Source of the DNA: Variovorax sp. dw_308
GTDB lineage: Bacteria; Pseudomonadota; Gammaproteobacteria; Burkholderiales; Burkholderiaceae_C
Length of the DNA: 64,000 nt
Direction of reading: 5' to 3'
NCBI RefSeq assembly: GCF_019207085.1
Contig: NZ_JAATOM010000011.1
Coordinates: 124,001-188,000, forward strand
Each line of letters starts with the position of its first letter. Position 1 is the stretch's first letter. Positions 46,242 to 56,270 of this stretch are shown here, piece after piece. The notes beneath the pieces were generated by a model. That model did not search any database. It worked only from the letters and a program-made list of their open reading frames with translations, and had not been told where the DNA came from. The position numbers and the translations under genes were made by a program.

Positions 46242-47648
46242 ATGAGCGAAGTTGCACTCCCCGAACGCGCGGCCACGTCCGCCGCACCCAAGGTCGGCTT
46301 TGTCAGCCTTGGATGCCCCAAGGCCCTGACCGATTCCGAACTGATCCTGACCCAACTGAGCGCAGAAGGCTACGAGACCTCGAAGACTTTCGAGGGCGCT
46401 GACATCGTCATCGTGAACACCTGCGGCTTCATCGATGACGCGGTGAAGGAGAGCCTCGACACCATCGGCGAAGCGCTGGCCGCCAACGGCCGCGTCATCG
46501 TCACCGGCTGCCTCGGCGCCAAGTCCGGTGCCGACGGCGGCAACATGGTGCGCCAGATGCACCCCAGCGTGCTCGCAGTCACCGGTCCGCATGCGACGCA
46601 GGAGGTGATGGATGCGGTCCATGCCAACCTGCCGAAGCCGCACGACCCTTTCATCGACCTTGTGCCGAACACCTTCGGCATCGCGGGCCTCAAGCTCACC
46701 CCGCGGCACTACGCCTATCTGAAGATCAGCGAAGGCTGCAACCATCGTTGTACCTTCTGCATCATCCCGTCGATGCGCGGCGATCTGGTCTCGCGTCCTA
46801 TTGGTGATGTGCTGAACGAGGCCAAGGCCTTGTTCGAAGGCGGCGTGAAGGAACTGCTGGTGATCAGCCAGGACACCTCGGCCTACGGTGTCGACACCAA
46901 ATACCGCATGGGCTTCTGGAACGGCAAGCCGGTGAAGACGCGCATGCTCGACCTTGTGAAATCGCTGGGCGAGATTGCGGAGCCTTATGGCGCCTGGGTG
47001 CGGCTGCACTACGTGTATCCGTATCCGAGCGTCGACGAGGTCATCCCGCTGATGGCCAGCGGGCAGGTCCTGCCGTACCTCGATGTGCCGCTGCAGCACA
47101 GCCATCCGGCAGTGCTCAAGCGCATGAAGCGGCCAGCGAGCGGCGAACGCAACCTGGAGCGCATCGCCCGGTGGCGCGAAATCTGCCCCGAGTTGGTGAT
47201 CCGCAGCACTTTCATTGCAGGTTTTCCTGGCGAGACCGAAGAGGAATTCGAACACCTCCTCGACTTCATTCGCGAGGCCGAGATCGACCGCGCGGGTTGC
47301 TTTGCCTACAGCCCGGTGGCGGGTGCGGCGGCGAACGAGATTCCCGGCATGCTGCCGGAGGCCGAACGCGAGGCGCGCCGTGCGCGGTTCATGGAGGTGG
47401 CGGAGTCGGTGTCGATCACGCGCCTGCGCCGCCGCATCGGCGCGAGCATGCAGGTGTTGGTCGATTCGGCGCCCGGCATGGGCCGCAAGGGCGGGGTGGG
47501 TCGCAGTTACGCGGATGCGCCGGAGATCGACGGCGTCGTGCGCCTATTGCCGCCCGAGAAGATCAGCAAGACGCTGAAGGTCGGTGAGTTCACCCGTGCC
47601 CGCATCGTCGGCGCCGAGGGCCACGACCTGGTGGCGGTGCCTGTATGA
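46242..47648 (+). CDS. rimO: Ribosomal protein uS12 methylthiotransferase
   Basis: A radical-SAM enzyme that methylthiolates Asp88 of ribosomal protein S12. It has 468 residues. The N-terminal UPF0004 domain ([18 protein letters not shown]) carries cluster cysteines, including NTCGF and GCLGA. The radical-SAM motif [15 protein letters not shown] is at about residue 166. A C-terminal TRAM domain ends the protein (residues about 395-465). The ATG is 39 bp behind phaR. Its downstream region faces tRNA-Leu. Confidence 0.96.
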   Translation: MSEVALPERAATSAAPKVGFVSLGCPKALTDSELILTQLSAEGYETSKTFEGADIVIVNTCGFIDDAVKESLDTIGEALAANGRVIVTGCLGAKSGADGGNMVRQMHPSVLAVTGPHATQEVMDAVHANLPKPHDPFIDLVPNTFGIAGLKLTPRHYAYLKISEGCNHRCTFCIIPSMRGDLVSRPIGDVLNEAKALFEGGVKELLVISQDTSAYGVDTKYRMGFWNGKPVKTRMLDLVKSLGEIAEPYGAWVRLHYVYPYPSVDEVIPLMASGQVLPYLDVPLQHSHPAVLKRMKRPASGERNLERIARWREICPELVIRSTFIAGFPGETEEEFEHLLDFIREAEIDRAGCFAYSPVAGAAANEIPGMLPEAEREARRARFMEVAESVSITRLRRRIGASMQVLVDSAPGMGRKGGVGRSYADAPEIDGVVRLLPPEKISKTLKVGEFTRARIVGAEGHDLVAVPV

Positions 47649-47689
47649 GGGCGCTGTAAAAATGCGCCGAGGCGCTGCCGTTCAGGCAA

Positions 47690-47717
47690 CAAAAAAGCCA
47701 CCGGAGACCGGTGGCTT
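47690..47717 (-). terminator. Terminator behind tRNA-Leu (possibly also used by rimO)
   Basis: AAGCCACCGG-aga/tct-CCGGTGGCTT (47695-47717) is a 10 bp stem. The T-run is on the minus strand (47690-47696), so it serves the tRNA-Leu transcript best. On the plus strand it ends in TTCATTT and may work weakly for rimO. Confidence 0.75.
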
Positions 47718-47752
47718 CATTTGCAAGATCCTGGTAGGGGATCTTTTTAACT

Positions 47753-47837
<85 letters not shown>

Positions 47838-47920
47838 CCACATGACTGCATAAGCAGTTATGTTTTGATTTCAGTGTAGAAAGAGATTGTATCATCAAAA
47901 ATAGCACCCATTCCAGCGGC

Positions 47921-50212
47921 TTGCTGGATGAAGTTGAAGGAACTGTCCAAGGCCATCGTGACGGGCACGGATTCGTGCAGCGCGACGACGGCGAAGCTGA
48001 CATCTACCTCCCCCCGAACGAGATGCGCGCGGTGCTGCACAAGGACCGCGTCAAGGCGCGTGTCGTGCGGCAAGACCGACGCGGGCGTCCGGAGGGGCGG
48101 GTCGTTGAAATCGTCGAGCGGCCGGAGCAACCCATCATCGGACGCCTGCTGCATGAAGGCGGCATCTGGCTCGTCGCGCCGGAAGACAAACGCTACGGCC
48201 AGGATGTACTTATTCCGAAGGGCGCGACCGGCACGGCCAAGACCGGGCAGGTCGTGGTCGTGCAACTGACGGAACCGCCTGCGCTGTTCGGCCAGCCCGT
48301 GGGACGCGTCAAGGAAGTGCTCGGCGAGATCGACGATCCGGGCATGGAGATCGAGATTGCGGTGCGCAAGTACGGCGTGCCGCATGAATTCTCCGAAGCC
48401 TGCATCGCTGCCGCGAAGGCGCTGCCCGACAAGGTTCGTCCCGCCGACAAGAAGGGCCGCATCGACCTCACCGACGTGCCGCTCGTCACCATCGATGGCG
48501 AGGATGCACGCGACTTCGACGATGCCGTCTACTGCGAGCCCGCGAAGGTCGGCCGCGCGAAGGGCTGGCGCCTGCTGGTGGCCATTGCCGATGTCAGTGC
48601 CTATGTGCAGACCGGCTCGGCCATCGACATCGATGCCTACGATCGCGCGACCAGCGTCTACTTCCCGCGCCGCGTCATTCCGATGCTGCCGGAGAAGTTG
48701 TCCAACGGCCTCTGCTCGCTCAACCCGGAAGTCGAGCGCCTGTGCATGGTCTGCGACATGCTGGTCGCGGCCGATGGCGAGATCTACGCCTACCAGTTCT
48801 ACCCGGCCGTGATGTTCAGCCACGCCCGCTTCACCTACACGGAAGTGGCGGCCATTCTCGCCAACACACGCGGCCCGGAAGCGGCCAAGCGCAAGGACCG
48901 GGTCAAGGACCTACTCAACCTGTCCGACGTCTACAAGGCCCTGCTCAAGCAGCGCGGCAAGCGCGGCGCCGTGGACTTCGAAACGACAGAGACGCAGATC
49001 GTCTGCGACGACGCGGGCCGCATCGAGAAGATCGTGCCGCGCACGCGCAACGAGGCGCACCGGCTCATCGAGGAGGCGATGCTCGCGGCCAATGTCTGCA
49101 GCGCCGACTTCATCGCCGAAGGCAAGCATCCGGGTCTGTACCGCGTGCACGAAGGGCCGACGCCGGAGAAGAAGGAAATCCTGCGTGGCTACCTGAAGGC
49201 GATGGGCGTGGGCCTGTCGATCACCGACGATCCGAAGCCCGGCGAGTTCCAGGCGATCGCCGACGCCACCAAGGAGCGCCCCGACGCGCAGCAGATCCAC
49301 ACCATGCTGCTTCGCTCGATGCAGCAGGCGATCTACACGCCGATCAACAGCGGCCACTTCGGCCTCGCCTACGAGGCCTACACGCACTTCACCAGCCCGA
49401 TCCGGCGCTACCCGGATTTGCTGGTGCACCGCGTGATCAAGGCAATTTTGAGCAAGAGCCGCTACCAGTTGCCGATGTTGCCCACGCCCGGCGAGGCGCA
49501 TGCCAAGCTGGCCAAGCGCCTTGCATCGCGCGTGAAGGCGCCGACCGCCAAGCCGGCCAAGGCCACCGTCGCGCCGACCAAGGAAGTGCAGGCGTGGGAG
49601 GCTGCAGGCCTGCATTGCAGCGCCAACGAGCGGCGCGCCGACGAAGCGAGCCGCGACGTCGAGGCCTGGCTCAAGTGCAAGTACATGCGCGAGCACCTGG
49701 GCGAGGAATACGGCGGCGTGGTGAGCGCGGCCACGACCTTCGGCATCTTCGTCACGCTCGATGCGATGTATGTGGAAGGCCTCGTGCATATCACCGAACT
49801 CGGCGGCGAGTATTTCAAGTTCGACGAGCAGCGCCAGGAACTGCGCGGAGAGCGCACCGGCATCCGCTATGCCATCGGCACGCGCGTGCGGGTGCAGGTC
49901 AGCCGCGTCGACCTCGACGGCCGCAAGATCGACTTCCGCCTGATCCGTGAAGGCGAGGACCTCGTCGCGCGGGCGATGAAGGAAAAGGGCGTGAAGGAAA
50001 AGTCCGGCCCCGGCGGCGGCTCGACCTCCAGGTCCTCTGCCCGGGCTTCGTCGCGCCAGCCACGTTCGCACGGCGACAGCAAGGCCGAGGCCGCTGCCGC
50101 TGTGATGGCGGGCACCGATCGCCCCGCGCAGCAAAGCGCCATGCAGGCGTTCAAGTCGGCGGTGAAGAAGGCCGCCAACAAGATGAAAGGGCGCAAGCCG
50201 CGCCGTCCTTGA
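47921..50212 (+). CDS. rnr: Ribonuclease R
   Basis: A processive 3'-to-5' exoribonuclease for structured RNA. 763 residues from TTG 47921. The cold-shock domain starts at once (EGTVQGHRDGHGFV). The RNB catalytic domain has DGEDARDFDDAVYC (about residue 190) with the metal-binding Asp residues, and HFTSPIRRYPDLLVHR. An S1 domain (GVVSAATTFGIFVTLDAMYVEGLVHI) and a Lys/Arg/Ser-rich tail close it. The E. coli N-terminal helix-turn-helix is absent. The start is uncertain: the frame is open upstream to a stop at 47843 with no ATG or GTG, and TTG has no clear ribosome site. Confidence 0.93.
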   Translation: MLDEVEGTVQGHRDGHGFVQRDDGEADIYLPPNEMRAVLHKDRVKARVVRQDRRGRPEGRVVEIVERPEQPIIGRLLHEGGIWLVAPEDKRYGQDVLIPKGATGTAKTGQVVVVQLTEPPALFGQPVGRVKEVLGEIDDPGMEIEIAVRKYGVPHEFSEACIAAAKALPDKVRPADKKGRIDLTDVPLVTIDGEDARDFDDAVYCEPAKVGRAKGWRLLVAIADVSAYVQTGSAIDIDAYDRATSVYFPRRVIPMLPEKLSNGLCSLNPEVERLCMVCDMLVAADGEIYAYQFYPAVMFSHARFTYTEVAAILANTRGPEAAKRKDRVKDLLNLSDVYKALLKQRGKRGAVDFETTETQIVCDDAGRIEKIVPRTRNEAHRLIEEAMLAANVCSADFIAEGKHPGLYRVHEGPTPEKKEILRGYLKAMGVGLSITDDPKPGEFQAIADATKERPDAQQIHTMLLRSMQQAIYTPINSGHFGLAYEAYTHFTSPIRRYPDLLVHRVIKAILSKSRYQLPMLPTPGEAHAKLAKRLASRVKAPTAKPAKATVAPTKEVQAWEAAGLHCSANERRADEASRDVEAWLKCKYMREHLGEEYGGVVSAATTFGIFVTLDAMYVEGLVHITELGGEYFKFDEQRQELRGERTGIRYAIGTRVRVQVSRVDLDGRKIDFRLIREGEDLVARAMKEKGVKEKSGPGGGSTSRSSARASSRQPRSHGDSKAEAAAAVMAGTDRPAQQSAMQAFKSAVKKAANKMKGRKPRRP

Positions 50213-50249
50213 CCGATCCACACCCAACCAAGAAGAAAGTGATGACTGA

Positions 50250-51017
50250 ATGACTGCAGAGACAACCTCGACCTCGCGCATCGCTGTCGTGACCGGCGCC
50301 GGCACCGGCATCGGGCGCGCCGCCGCACTGGCCCTGCTGGGCGACGGCTGGAGCGTCGCGTTGGCCGGGCGCCGGGCCGAGACCTTGCAAGCCGTTGCCG
50401 ACGAGTCCGGCGCCGGTTCGCGCGTGATCGCGGTGCCGACCGACGTGGCCGATCCGCAATCCGTCGAGGCGCTGTTCGCAACGGCGGTGAAGCAATTCGG
50501 CCGTGTCGACCTGCTGTTCAACAATGCCGGCACCGGCAACCCGCCCGGCCCGTTCGAGGACTGGACCGCGCAACAGTGGAAGGGTGTCGTGGACATCAAC
50601 CTGAACGGCATGTTCTATTGCATCCAGCAGGCGTTTCGGACGATGAAGGCACAGTCGCCGCGCGGTGGGCGGATCATCAACAACGGCTCGATCTCGGCGA
50701 CGACGCCGCGTCCCAATTCGATCGCCTACACCGCCACCAAGCACGCGGTGCAGGGCCTGACCAAGACGGCGTCGCTGGACGGCCGCAAGTACGACATCGC
50801 CGTGGGCCAGGTCGATGTGGGCAATGCGATGACTGCGATGGGCGGGCGCATGGCGAACGGCGTGCCTCAGGCCAATGGAGAGATCGCGGTGGAGCCTGTG
50901 ATCGACGTGGACATCGTCGGACGTTCGGTGCTCTACATGGCCAACCTGCCCCTGGAAGCCAACGTGTTGTTCCACACGATCATGGCGACCAAGATGCCCT
51001 TCGTGGGACGCGGCTGA
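50250..51017 (+). CDS. Short-chain dehydrogenase/reductase
   Basis: A 255-residue [18 protein letters not shown] is the cofactor motif, NNAGTG follows, and INNGSISA with YTATK supplies the Ser-Tyr-Lys set. Basic residues after the second strand (AGRRAETL) suggest NADP preference. It lies 37 bp behind rnr. The substrate is unknown. Confidence 0.85.
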   Translation: MTAETTSTSRIAVVTGAGTGIGRAAALALLGDGWSVALAGRRAETLQAVADESGAGSRVIAVPTDVADPQSVEALFATAVKQFGRVDLLFNNAGTGNPPGPFEDWTAQQWKGVVDINLNGMFYCIQQAFRTMKAQSPRGGRIINNGSISATTPRPNSIAYTATKHAVQGLTKTASLDGRKYDIAVGQVDVGNAMTAMGGRMANGVPQANGEIAVEPVIDVDIVGRSVLYMANLPLEANVLFHTIMATKMPFVGRG

Positions 51018-51025
51018 TCCCCGTT

Positions 51026-52483
51026 CTAGCGTGCGCCGCCGCGTGCCAGGGCGCCGGCGGTGAGCGGCACCTCGGCAGGCCAACGGTCGGCCAGGTGGCC
51101 GTGCAGCCAAACCGCTTCGCGTGCGGCTGGCAGCGCCGGCAGGCCGCTCGCCAAGGCGGCGCCAACCATGCCGGCGAGCACGTCGCCGGTGCCTGCTGAA
51201 GCCAGGCGGGCATTGCCGGTCAGGTTGATGGAGGGTCGTTCGCCCGGCGCGGCGATCACCGTGCCCGACCCCTTGAGTACGACCGTGGAGCCGAAGCGAT
51301 CCGCCAACTGTTGCGCAGCGCGGAGGCGGTCGGCCTGGACCGTGGACGTGTCGGCGCCCAGCAGGCGCGCGGCCTCCAGTGGATGCGGGGTGAGCACGGT
51401 CGGCTGACCCCGGCGGCCGCGCGCTTCCAGCAACCGCTGCAACGCGGAATCCGATGCGATGGCATTCAATGCGTCGGCGTCGATCACCGCCTGTCGCGCC
51501 GTCGACAACACACGGGGCAGCAAGGCGCGTATGGCATCCCCGCCGCCGCATCCCACGACGGCAGTCATCCGACCCAGGTCCAGCGAAGCGGGGTCGCGCA
51601 GCATCAGTTCGGGTTGGGACGTATCCAATGCCGCGCGGCCATCGAGCAGGCCCGCAAAGACCCGTCCCGCCCCGGCATGCAATGCCGCGGAAGCCGCCAT
51701 CAATGCCGCACCCGCCATGCCGGCTGCGCCGCCGATCACGGCAACGTCGCCGTAGCTGCCCTTGTGCGAGGCCTGCAAGCGTTGACGAGGAGGAGGCGCG
51801 CCGGCGAGCCGGGCCGCTGGCGTCGCGGCGGAAGCATCGCAAGCCAGGTCGTCGAGCCACACTTCGCCGGCGGCATCCCGGCCCTGGGCGGTGAACAGGC
51901 CGGGCTTCAGGGTCAGGAGGCTGAGGCAGACGCGCGCAGCGCCGTGGACGCCTGGCGGCATCGTGTCCGCTGCAAGGCAGCCCGTGCCGGCGTCCAGACC
52001 GGACGGTACGTCGACGCTGAGGACCGGTGCTGGCCCGGCGTGCATCTGGCGAAGCCATTGCGCCATCGCGCCGTCCGGCGGGCGACTGGCGCCGATGCCG
52101 AGCAGTGCATCGATCGCGAGATCCCAGGTGGCTGGCGGCAAATCCGTGAACGCCACGCCCGCGGTCTGGGCACGTTGGAACGAGGCCCGGGCATCCGGTG
52201 GCGCGCGTTCCGGATGGCCAAGCCAGGTGACGACCGGCGCAAAGCCGCGCTGCGCCAGCTGCGCGGCCGCTTCCAGCCCATCGCCCCCGTTGTTGCCGGG
52301 GCCGCAGGCAATCCAGACCGTGCCCGCGTGCGGCGTGATCGCCATCGCCAGCCGGGCGACGGCGAGGCCAGCCCGCTGCATCAGCGTGTGGGGTGCCAGC
52401 GTCGCAGCCGCGGCCTGCTCCAGACTGCGCGTGCCCGCCACGTCGAACAGGTCTGCAACGGTCGATGAAGTGATGTGCAGCAC
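51026..52483 (-). CDS. nnrDE: Bifunctional NAD(P)HX epimerase/dehydratase
   Basis: Repairs hydrated NAD(P)H: the N-terminal YjeF domain epimerises and the C-terminal domain is an ADP-dependent dehydratase. It has 485 residues. Epimerase motifs are ACGPGNNGGDGLEAA (about residue 55) and SVDVPSGLDAGTG. Dehydratase motifs are HKGSYGDVAVIGGAAGMAGA (about 258) and the catalytic NARLASAGTGDVLAGM (about 415). GTG 52483 has GGAG 6 bases upstream and is preferred; the frame runs open further up antisense to nothing useful. It is tail-to-tail with the SDR (8 bp) and 17 bp behind dadA on the same strand. Confidence 0.92.
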   Translation of the reverse strand: MLHITSSTVADLFDVAGTRSLEQAAAATLAPHTLMQRAGLAVARLAMAITPHAGTVWIACGPGNNGGDGLEAAAQLAQRGFAPVVTWLGHPERAPPDARASFQRAQTAGVAFTDLPPATWDLAIDALLGIGASRPPDGAMAQWLRQMHAGPAPVLSVDVPSGLDAGTGCLAADTMPPGVHGAARVCLSLLTLKPGLFTAQGRDAAGEVWLDDLACDASAATPAARLAGAPPPRQRLQASHKGSYGDVAVIGGAAGMAGAALMAASAALHAGAGRVFAGLLDGRAALDTSQPELMLRDPASLDLGRMTAVVGCGGGDAIRALLPRVLSTARQAVIDADALNAIASDSALQRLLEARGRRGQPTVLTPHPLEAARLLGADTSTVQADRLRAAQQLADRFGSTVVLKGSGTVIAAPGERPSINLTGNARLASAGTGDVLAGMVGAALASGLPALPAAREAVWLHGHLADRWPAEVPLTAGALARGGAR

Positions 52484-52500
52484 CCGATGCTCCGCGCGGA

Positions 52501-53757
52501 TCAGTGCACCAGCAGGCGTTCGACGCCCAAGCCTTCGAGGTCGACGCCGGGATCGTTGCCGCCGATCAGGTCGGCCGTCACGCGCGCACTCCCGCAGGAC
52601 AACGCCCAGCCGCTGGAGCCGTGCCCCAGGTTGAGCCAGACGCCGGGTGTGCCGCTGGGTCCGAGGATCGGCGGACCGTCGGGCAGCATTGGGCGCGCAC
52701 CTTTCCATTGCTGCACGCCGGCCTGCAGCGTCACCGCGCCGGGAAACCAGTCGTGCAGCACCTTGTACAGCGTTCGCAGGGCGGCCGGATTGACCTGGTC
52801 GCGCGCGCCGCCGAGTTCGGCGCTGCCAGCCACGCGCACGCGCAAGCCGAGCCGCGAGATGGCGACCTTGTAGCGCTCGTCCATCACTGCGCTGCGCGGG
52901 GCGTTGAGCGGCTCGCGGATGTTGGCGCTGATCGAGTGGCCATAGACAGGCGCGAGCGGGATGCGCAAGCCGAGGGGCTTCAGCATGCGGGCCGAGTCGA
53001 CCCCGGCGCACATCACGATGGCGTCGAACTCATGCGCCTCGGAGCCGCCGGCGAGCGAGATGGCCCGCGGCGTGGCGCGCGACAGCGGTGCGATGTCGCA
53101 GCCGAAATGGAACTGAACGCCGAGCGCCTCTGCCTCGCGCTTGAGCAGCAGCGCGAACTGGCGGCAGTTGCCGACCTCGTCGTCGGGCAGGTGAATGGCG
53201 CCGCTGAGCGAGGTCTCGGTGCTCAGTGCGGGCTCGATGTTGCGGGCCTCGTCGGCATCGAGCTGCTGGAACTTGGTGCCCACGGCACGCAGGACGTCGA
53301 GGCCGGGCTGCACCATCTTGAGGTCTCGCTTGGAACGCAACAGCACCATGTAGCCGTCGCTGCGTTCGTAGCTCAGTTCGCAGGCCTCGGTGACCTCGTG
53401 CAGGCGGGTGCGGCTGTAGAAAGCCAGCCGTTGCATGCGGGTGCGATTGGCCAGGTAGGTTTCGAGCTTGCAAGCGCGCTGCCAACGGCTCATGAATGCG
53501 AAGTCGCGCATGGCGAGCGGCCAGCGCACCTTGACGGCGCCGTGCCTTGACAGCAGCGAGCGCAGCACCTTCGCGCGCATGCCAGGCGCGGCCCAAGGGG
53601 TGATGTAGCCGGGCGCAACCACGCCCGCGTTGGCAAAGCTGGATTCTTCCGCGACGGCGCCACGGCGCTCGAACACCATGACTTCGTGACCGTCGCAGGC
53701 CAATTCCCAGGCAGTGGTGACACCGATGATGCCGGCGCCCACGATTGCGATTTTCAT
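52501..53757 (-). CDS. dadA: D-amino acid dehydrogenase, small subunit type
   Basis: Oxidatively deaminates D-amino acids (D-Ala in the DadAX pathway) and passes electrons to the membrane. It has 418 residues. The FAD motif IVGAGIIGVTTAWELA is at residues 4-19, FANAGVVAPGYITPWAAPG near 50, YGHSISANI near 300 and LNLGHGSSGWALS at the C-terminal FAD-contact region. ATG 53757 starts MKIAIVGAG. The open frame to 53871 upstream is not needed. No alr/dadX gene adjoins it. It may be cotranscribed with nnrDE behind it. Confidence 0.92.
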   Translation of the reverse strand: MKIAIVGAGIIGVTTAWELACDGHEVMVFERRGAVAEESSFANAGVVAPGYITPWAAPGMRAKVLRSLLSRHGAVKVRWPLAMRDFAFMSRWQRACKLETYLANRTRMQRLAFYSRTRLHEVTEACELSYERSDGYMVLLRSKRDLKMVQPGLDVLRAVGTKFQQLDADEARNIEPALSTETSLSGAIHLPDDEVGNCRQFALLLKREAEALGVQFHFGCDIAPLSRATPRAISLAGGSEAHEFDAIVMCAGVDSARMLKPLGLRIPLAPVYGHSISANIREPLNAPRSAVMDERYKVAISRLGLRVRVAGSAELGGARDQVNPAALRTLYKVLHDWFPGAVTLQAGVQQWKGARPMLPDGPPILGPSGTPGVWLNLGHGSSGWALSCGSARVTADLIGGNDPGVDLEGLGVERLLVH

Positions 53758-53927
53758 TGGATTCGAAAATTCAGAAGAGGGCGCGGCGTTGCGCGCCAAG
53801 CGCCGAGGATAGACGACGCGAGGGGCGCTGCGGTGGACGGCGGGGGCGGATTCGATGCGGCGTTGTGCCATCGCCGCAACGGGGGGGCGGCGTTGACCAC
53901 TCGCGATTGGACCTATGCCGATGCGCG

Positions 53928-55253
53928 CTACGCCGCTTGCAGTGCCTGCTCGGCCTGGGCGGCGATCGCCAGCACGGCGTCGTCATGCAAGGCGGCGTGC
54001 CAGATCATCAAGCCGACAGGCAAGCCCCCGCCCACGGGGCAGGGGATCGAGATCGCGCAGCCGTCAAGCATGTTGATGATGGACGGGTTGCGCAGCAGCA
54101 AGCCGTTGATGCGGAAGAACTCGTCGTCCCGCTCGGCGCCGGGCGCCACGCTGGCGATGGTCGGCGCCGTGATCGGCACGGTGGGGGAAAGCAGGGCGTC
54201 GAACGGCGACAGCAAGCCTTCCATCCGTTCGATCCAGGCGCGCCGTGCATGGACCAGCTCTATGTATTCGTGCGCCTTCATGTGGGCGCCATTCACGATG
54301 CGCCTGGCGACCCGAGGGTCGTAGCCGGCCGCGCTGCGCTCGAGCAGCAGGCGATGCCAGGCATAGGCCTCGGCGGCCGAGAAGCCGCCCGTCGCGTTGA
54401 TGGAGGGCAGGTCGGCCAGCGGCGGCAGGCTGATCTCCTCGACCCGGGCGCCGGCTGTACGCAGGCGAACCAGGGCGCCGTCGAAGGCGGCGGCGACCGC
54501 CGGTTCAAGGCCATCCAGGAACACGTTGGTGGGAACGGCGAGGCGGTAGGCGGCCAGCGGCGCGTTGCCGCGCGTGACGCCGCGCGCAGCCAGGACCTCG
54601 TGGGCGATGACCGCATCGCGCACCGAGCGCGTCATCGCGCACACGGTGTCGAGCGTGGTCGACAGCGGCAGCGCGCCATCGGCCGGCACGAGCCGGGCGG
54701 TGCTCTTGAAGCCGACGATGCCATTGAGCGCGGCCGGAATGCGGATCGAGCCGCCGGTGTCCGAGCCCAGGCCGATGAAGGCCGCCCCAGTGGCCACGGA
54801 GATGGCGGCGCCGGAGGACGATCCGCCCGGAATGCGCGGCGTGGCCGCATCGCTCGCATTGGCGGGAGTTCCATGGTGCGGGTTCACGCCCACGCCCGAA
54901 AAGGCGAACTCGGTCATGTTGGTGCGGCCCACGAGGGCCGCGCCGGCTGCACGCAGGCGGGCGACGGCAGGCGCATCGGCCTTCGCCGCCGGCGCGTGAG
55001 CCAGCACCTTGGACCCGGCCGGCGTCGCCTGCCCCTCGATGTCGAACAGGTCCTTGGCCGAAAAGGCGAGCCCGGCGAGAGGCTGTTCAGGTCGGGCGCG
55101 AGCCGCGTCTTCGCGCGCCTGGTCGAACATCGGGCGCGTGAAGACATGGGCGCAGGCCGGCGATCCGGCGGCTGCGATGGCGCGCTCGATCTCGGCGCGC
55201 GCGTCGGTCCTGCCCGCGCGCAGCGCGAGGCGTGTGGCATGAAGGTCGTGCAT
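53928..55253 (-). CDS. Amidase (amidase-signature family)
   Basis: A 441-residue hydrolase. The catalytic triad is Lys67 (FSAKDLFD), cis-Ser145 (PGGSSSGAA) and Ser169 (GSDTGGSIRIPA). The family's NPHHGTPANAS and the C-terminal ISIPCPVGGGLPVGLMIW are present. It resembles AtzF/GatA-like stand-alone amidases rather than GatA itself, as no gatB or gatC is near. Substrate unknown. Its start region overlaps the -10 element of the divergent rpsB promoter. Confidence 0.88.
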   Translation of the reverse strand: MHDLHATRLALRAGRTDARAEIERAIAAAGSPACAHVFTRPMFDQAREDAARARPEQPLAGLAFSAKDLFDIEGQATPAGSKVLAHAPAAKADAPAVARLRAAGAALVGRTNMTEFAFSGVGVNPHHGTPANASDAATPRIPGGSSSGAAISVATGAAFIGLGSDTGGSIRIPAALNGIVGFKSTARLVPADGALPLSTTLDTVCAMTRSVRDAVIAHEVLAARGVTRGNAPLAAYRLAVPTNVFLDGLEPAVAAAFDGALVRLRTAGARVEEISLPPLADLPSINATGGFSAAEAYAWHRLLLERSAAGYDPRVARRIVNGAHMKAHEYIELVHARRAWIERMEGLLSPFDALLSPTVPITAPTIASVAPGAERDDEFFRINGLLLRNPSIINMLDGCAISIPCPVGGGLPVGLMIWHAALHDDAVLAIAAQAEQALQAA

Positions 55254-55260
55254 GCCCCCA

Positions 55261-55269
55261 TGCTATACT
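55261..55269 (+). promoter_or_regulatory. rpsB promoter (extended -10)
   Basis: TGCTATACT is an extended -10 element. The -35 region 17 bases upstream (gaaggt) is weak. The expected start near 55276 gives a leader of about 158 nt before rpsB. The site lies 8 bp outside the divergent amidase start. Confidence 0.55.
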
Positions 55270-55350
55270 CCTTGGGTTTCGCTGAGAGGGCGCCATCCGG
55301 ATCTACCCGGACAATTCAGGCAACCTTCGGTTTAGAAACACATCCGCAAA

Positions 55351-55403
55351 CCAGCCCACTCAAGGTGTTGCCGTCATTCGCAAGTGACAGCAAAACGGGC
55401 TGG
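55351..55403 (+). promoter_or_regulatory. Structured rpsB leader, candidate S2 autoregulatory RNA
   Basis: CCAGCCC (55351-55357) pairs with GGGCTGG (55397-55403). Inside, TTGC-c-GTCA (55368-55376) pairs with TGAC-a-GCAA (55385-55393). The two stacked stems lie about 30 nt before the rpsB start. S2 is known to repress its own operon through its leader in other proteobacteria; that this structure is the site is inference. Confidence 0.5.
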
Positions 55404-55433
55404 ATTTAAGACACAACCTTTGGAGTTATTCCT

Positions 55434-56189
55434 ATGTCGACCACCATGCGCGAAATGCTGGAAGCCGGTGTCCACTTCGGTCACCAAACCCGCTTCTGGA
55501 ACCCCAAGATGGCCCCGTACATCTTCGGCCATCGCAACAAGATCCACATCATCAACCTGGAAAAGTCGCTTCCGATGTTCCAGGACGCGATGAAGTACGC
55601 CAAGCAACTCACCGCCAACCGCGGCACCATCCTGATGGTCGGCACCAAGCGCCAGGCCCGTGAGATCGTGGCAGCCGAAGCCCGCCGCGCCGGCGTGCCT
55701 TTCGTCGACACCCGCTGGCTCGGCGGCATGCTGACCAACTTCAAGACGGTCAAGACTTCGATCAAGCGCCTGAAGGACATGAAGGCCCAGCAGGAAGCCG
55801 GTCTCGATTCGCTGAGCAAGAAGGAGCAACTAACTTTCTCGCGCGAAATCGCCAAGCTCGAAAAGGACATCGGCGGCATCCAGGACATGGCTGCACTGCC
55901 GGACGCGATCTTCGTGATCGACGTGGGCTTCCACAAGATCGCCGTTGCCGAAGCCAAGAAGCTCGGCATCCCGCTGATCGGCGTGGTCGACTCGAACCAC
56001 TCGCCTGAAGGCATCGACTACGTGATTCCCGGCAACGACGACTCGTCGAAGGCCGTCACGCTGTACGCCCGCGGCATCGCCGACGCGATCATCGAAGGCC
56101 GCAACAGCGCCACCGGCGACGTGGTCAAGGCCATCGCCGAAGGCAACAGCGACGAGTTCGTTGAAGTCGAAGAAGGCGCCTCCGCCTGA
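55434..56189 (+). CDS. rpsB: 30S ribosomal protein uS2
   Basis: A 251-residue small-subunit protein. It starts [26 protein letters not shown], the family N-terminus (shown to residue 26 in parts: [13 protein letters not shown], then QTRFWNPKM). [23 protein letters not shown] is the conserved C-terminal signature. A tggagtt sequence precedes the ATG. It is first in the rpsB-tsf-pyrH-frr operon, with a hairpin and T-run between it and tsf. Confidence 0.98.
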   Translation: MSTTMREMLEAGVHFGHQTRFWNPKMAPYIFGHRNKIHIINLEKSLPMFQDAMKYAKQLTANRGTILMVGTKRQAREIVAAEARRAGVPFVDTRWLGGMLTNFKTVKTSIKRLKDMKAQQEAGLDSLSKKEQLTFSREIAKLEKDIGGIQDMAALPDAIFVIDVGFHKIAVAEAKKLGIPLIGVVDSNHSPEGIDYVIPGNDDSSKAVTLYARGIADAIIEGRNSATGDVVKAIAEGNSDEFVEVEEGASA

Positions 56190-56215
56190 TAAGGCGCTCA
56201 CGCGCGCCTGAAGAA

Positions 56216-56238
56216 GGGGCTTTGTGGCCCCTTTTTTT
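56216..56238 (+). terminator. Terminator or attenuator between rpsB and tsf
   Basis: GGGGC-tttgtg-GCCCC followed by seven T residues. In the same place other bacteria have a partial terminator that sets the S2 to EF-Ts ratio. Confidence 0.8.
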
Positions 56239-56270
56239 AATCTGAATACTGAGAAAACCGGAGAAATCAA

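Noticed and set aside
47928-48269. ATG 47928 as the start of an alternative small gene at the 5' end of rnr
   Set aside because: It is out of frame with rnr and gives a low-complexity Ser/Arg-rich translation.
52484-53011. N-terminal extension of the NAD(P)HX repair enzyme
   Set aside because: It overlaps dadA in another frame on the same strand and is low-complexity Arg/Ala/Gly sequence; GTG 52483 with GGAG fits the family length.
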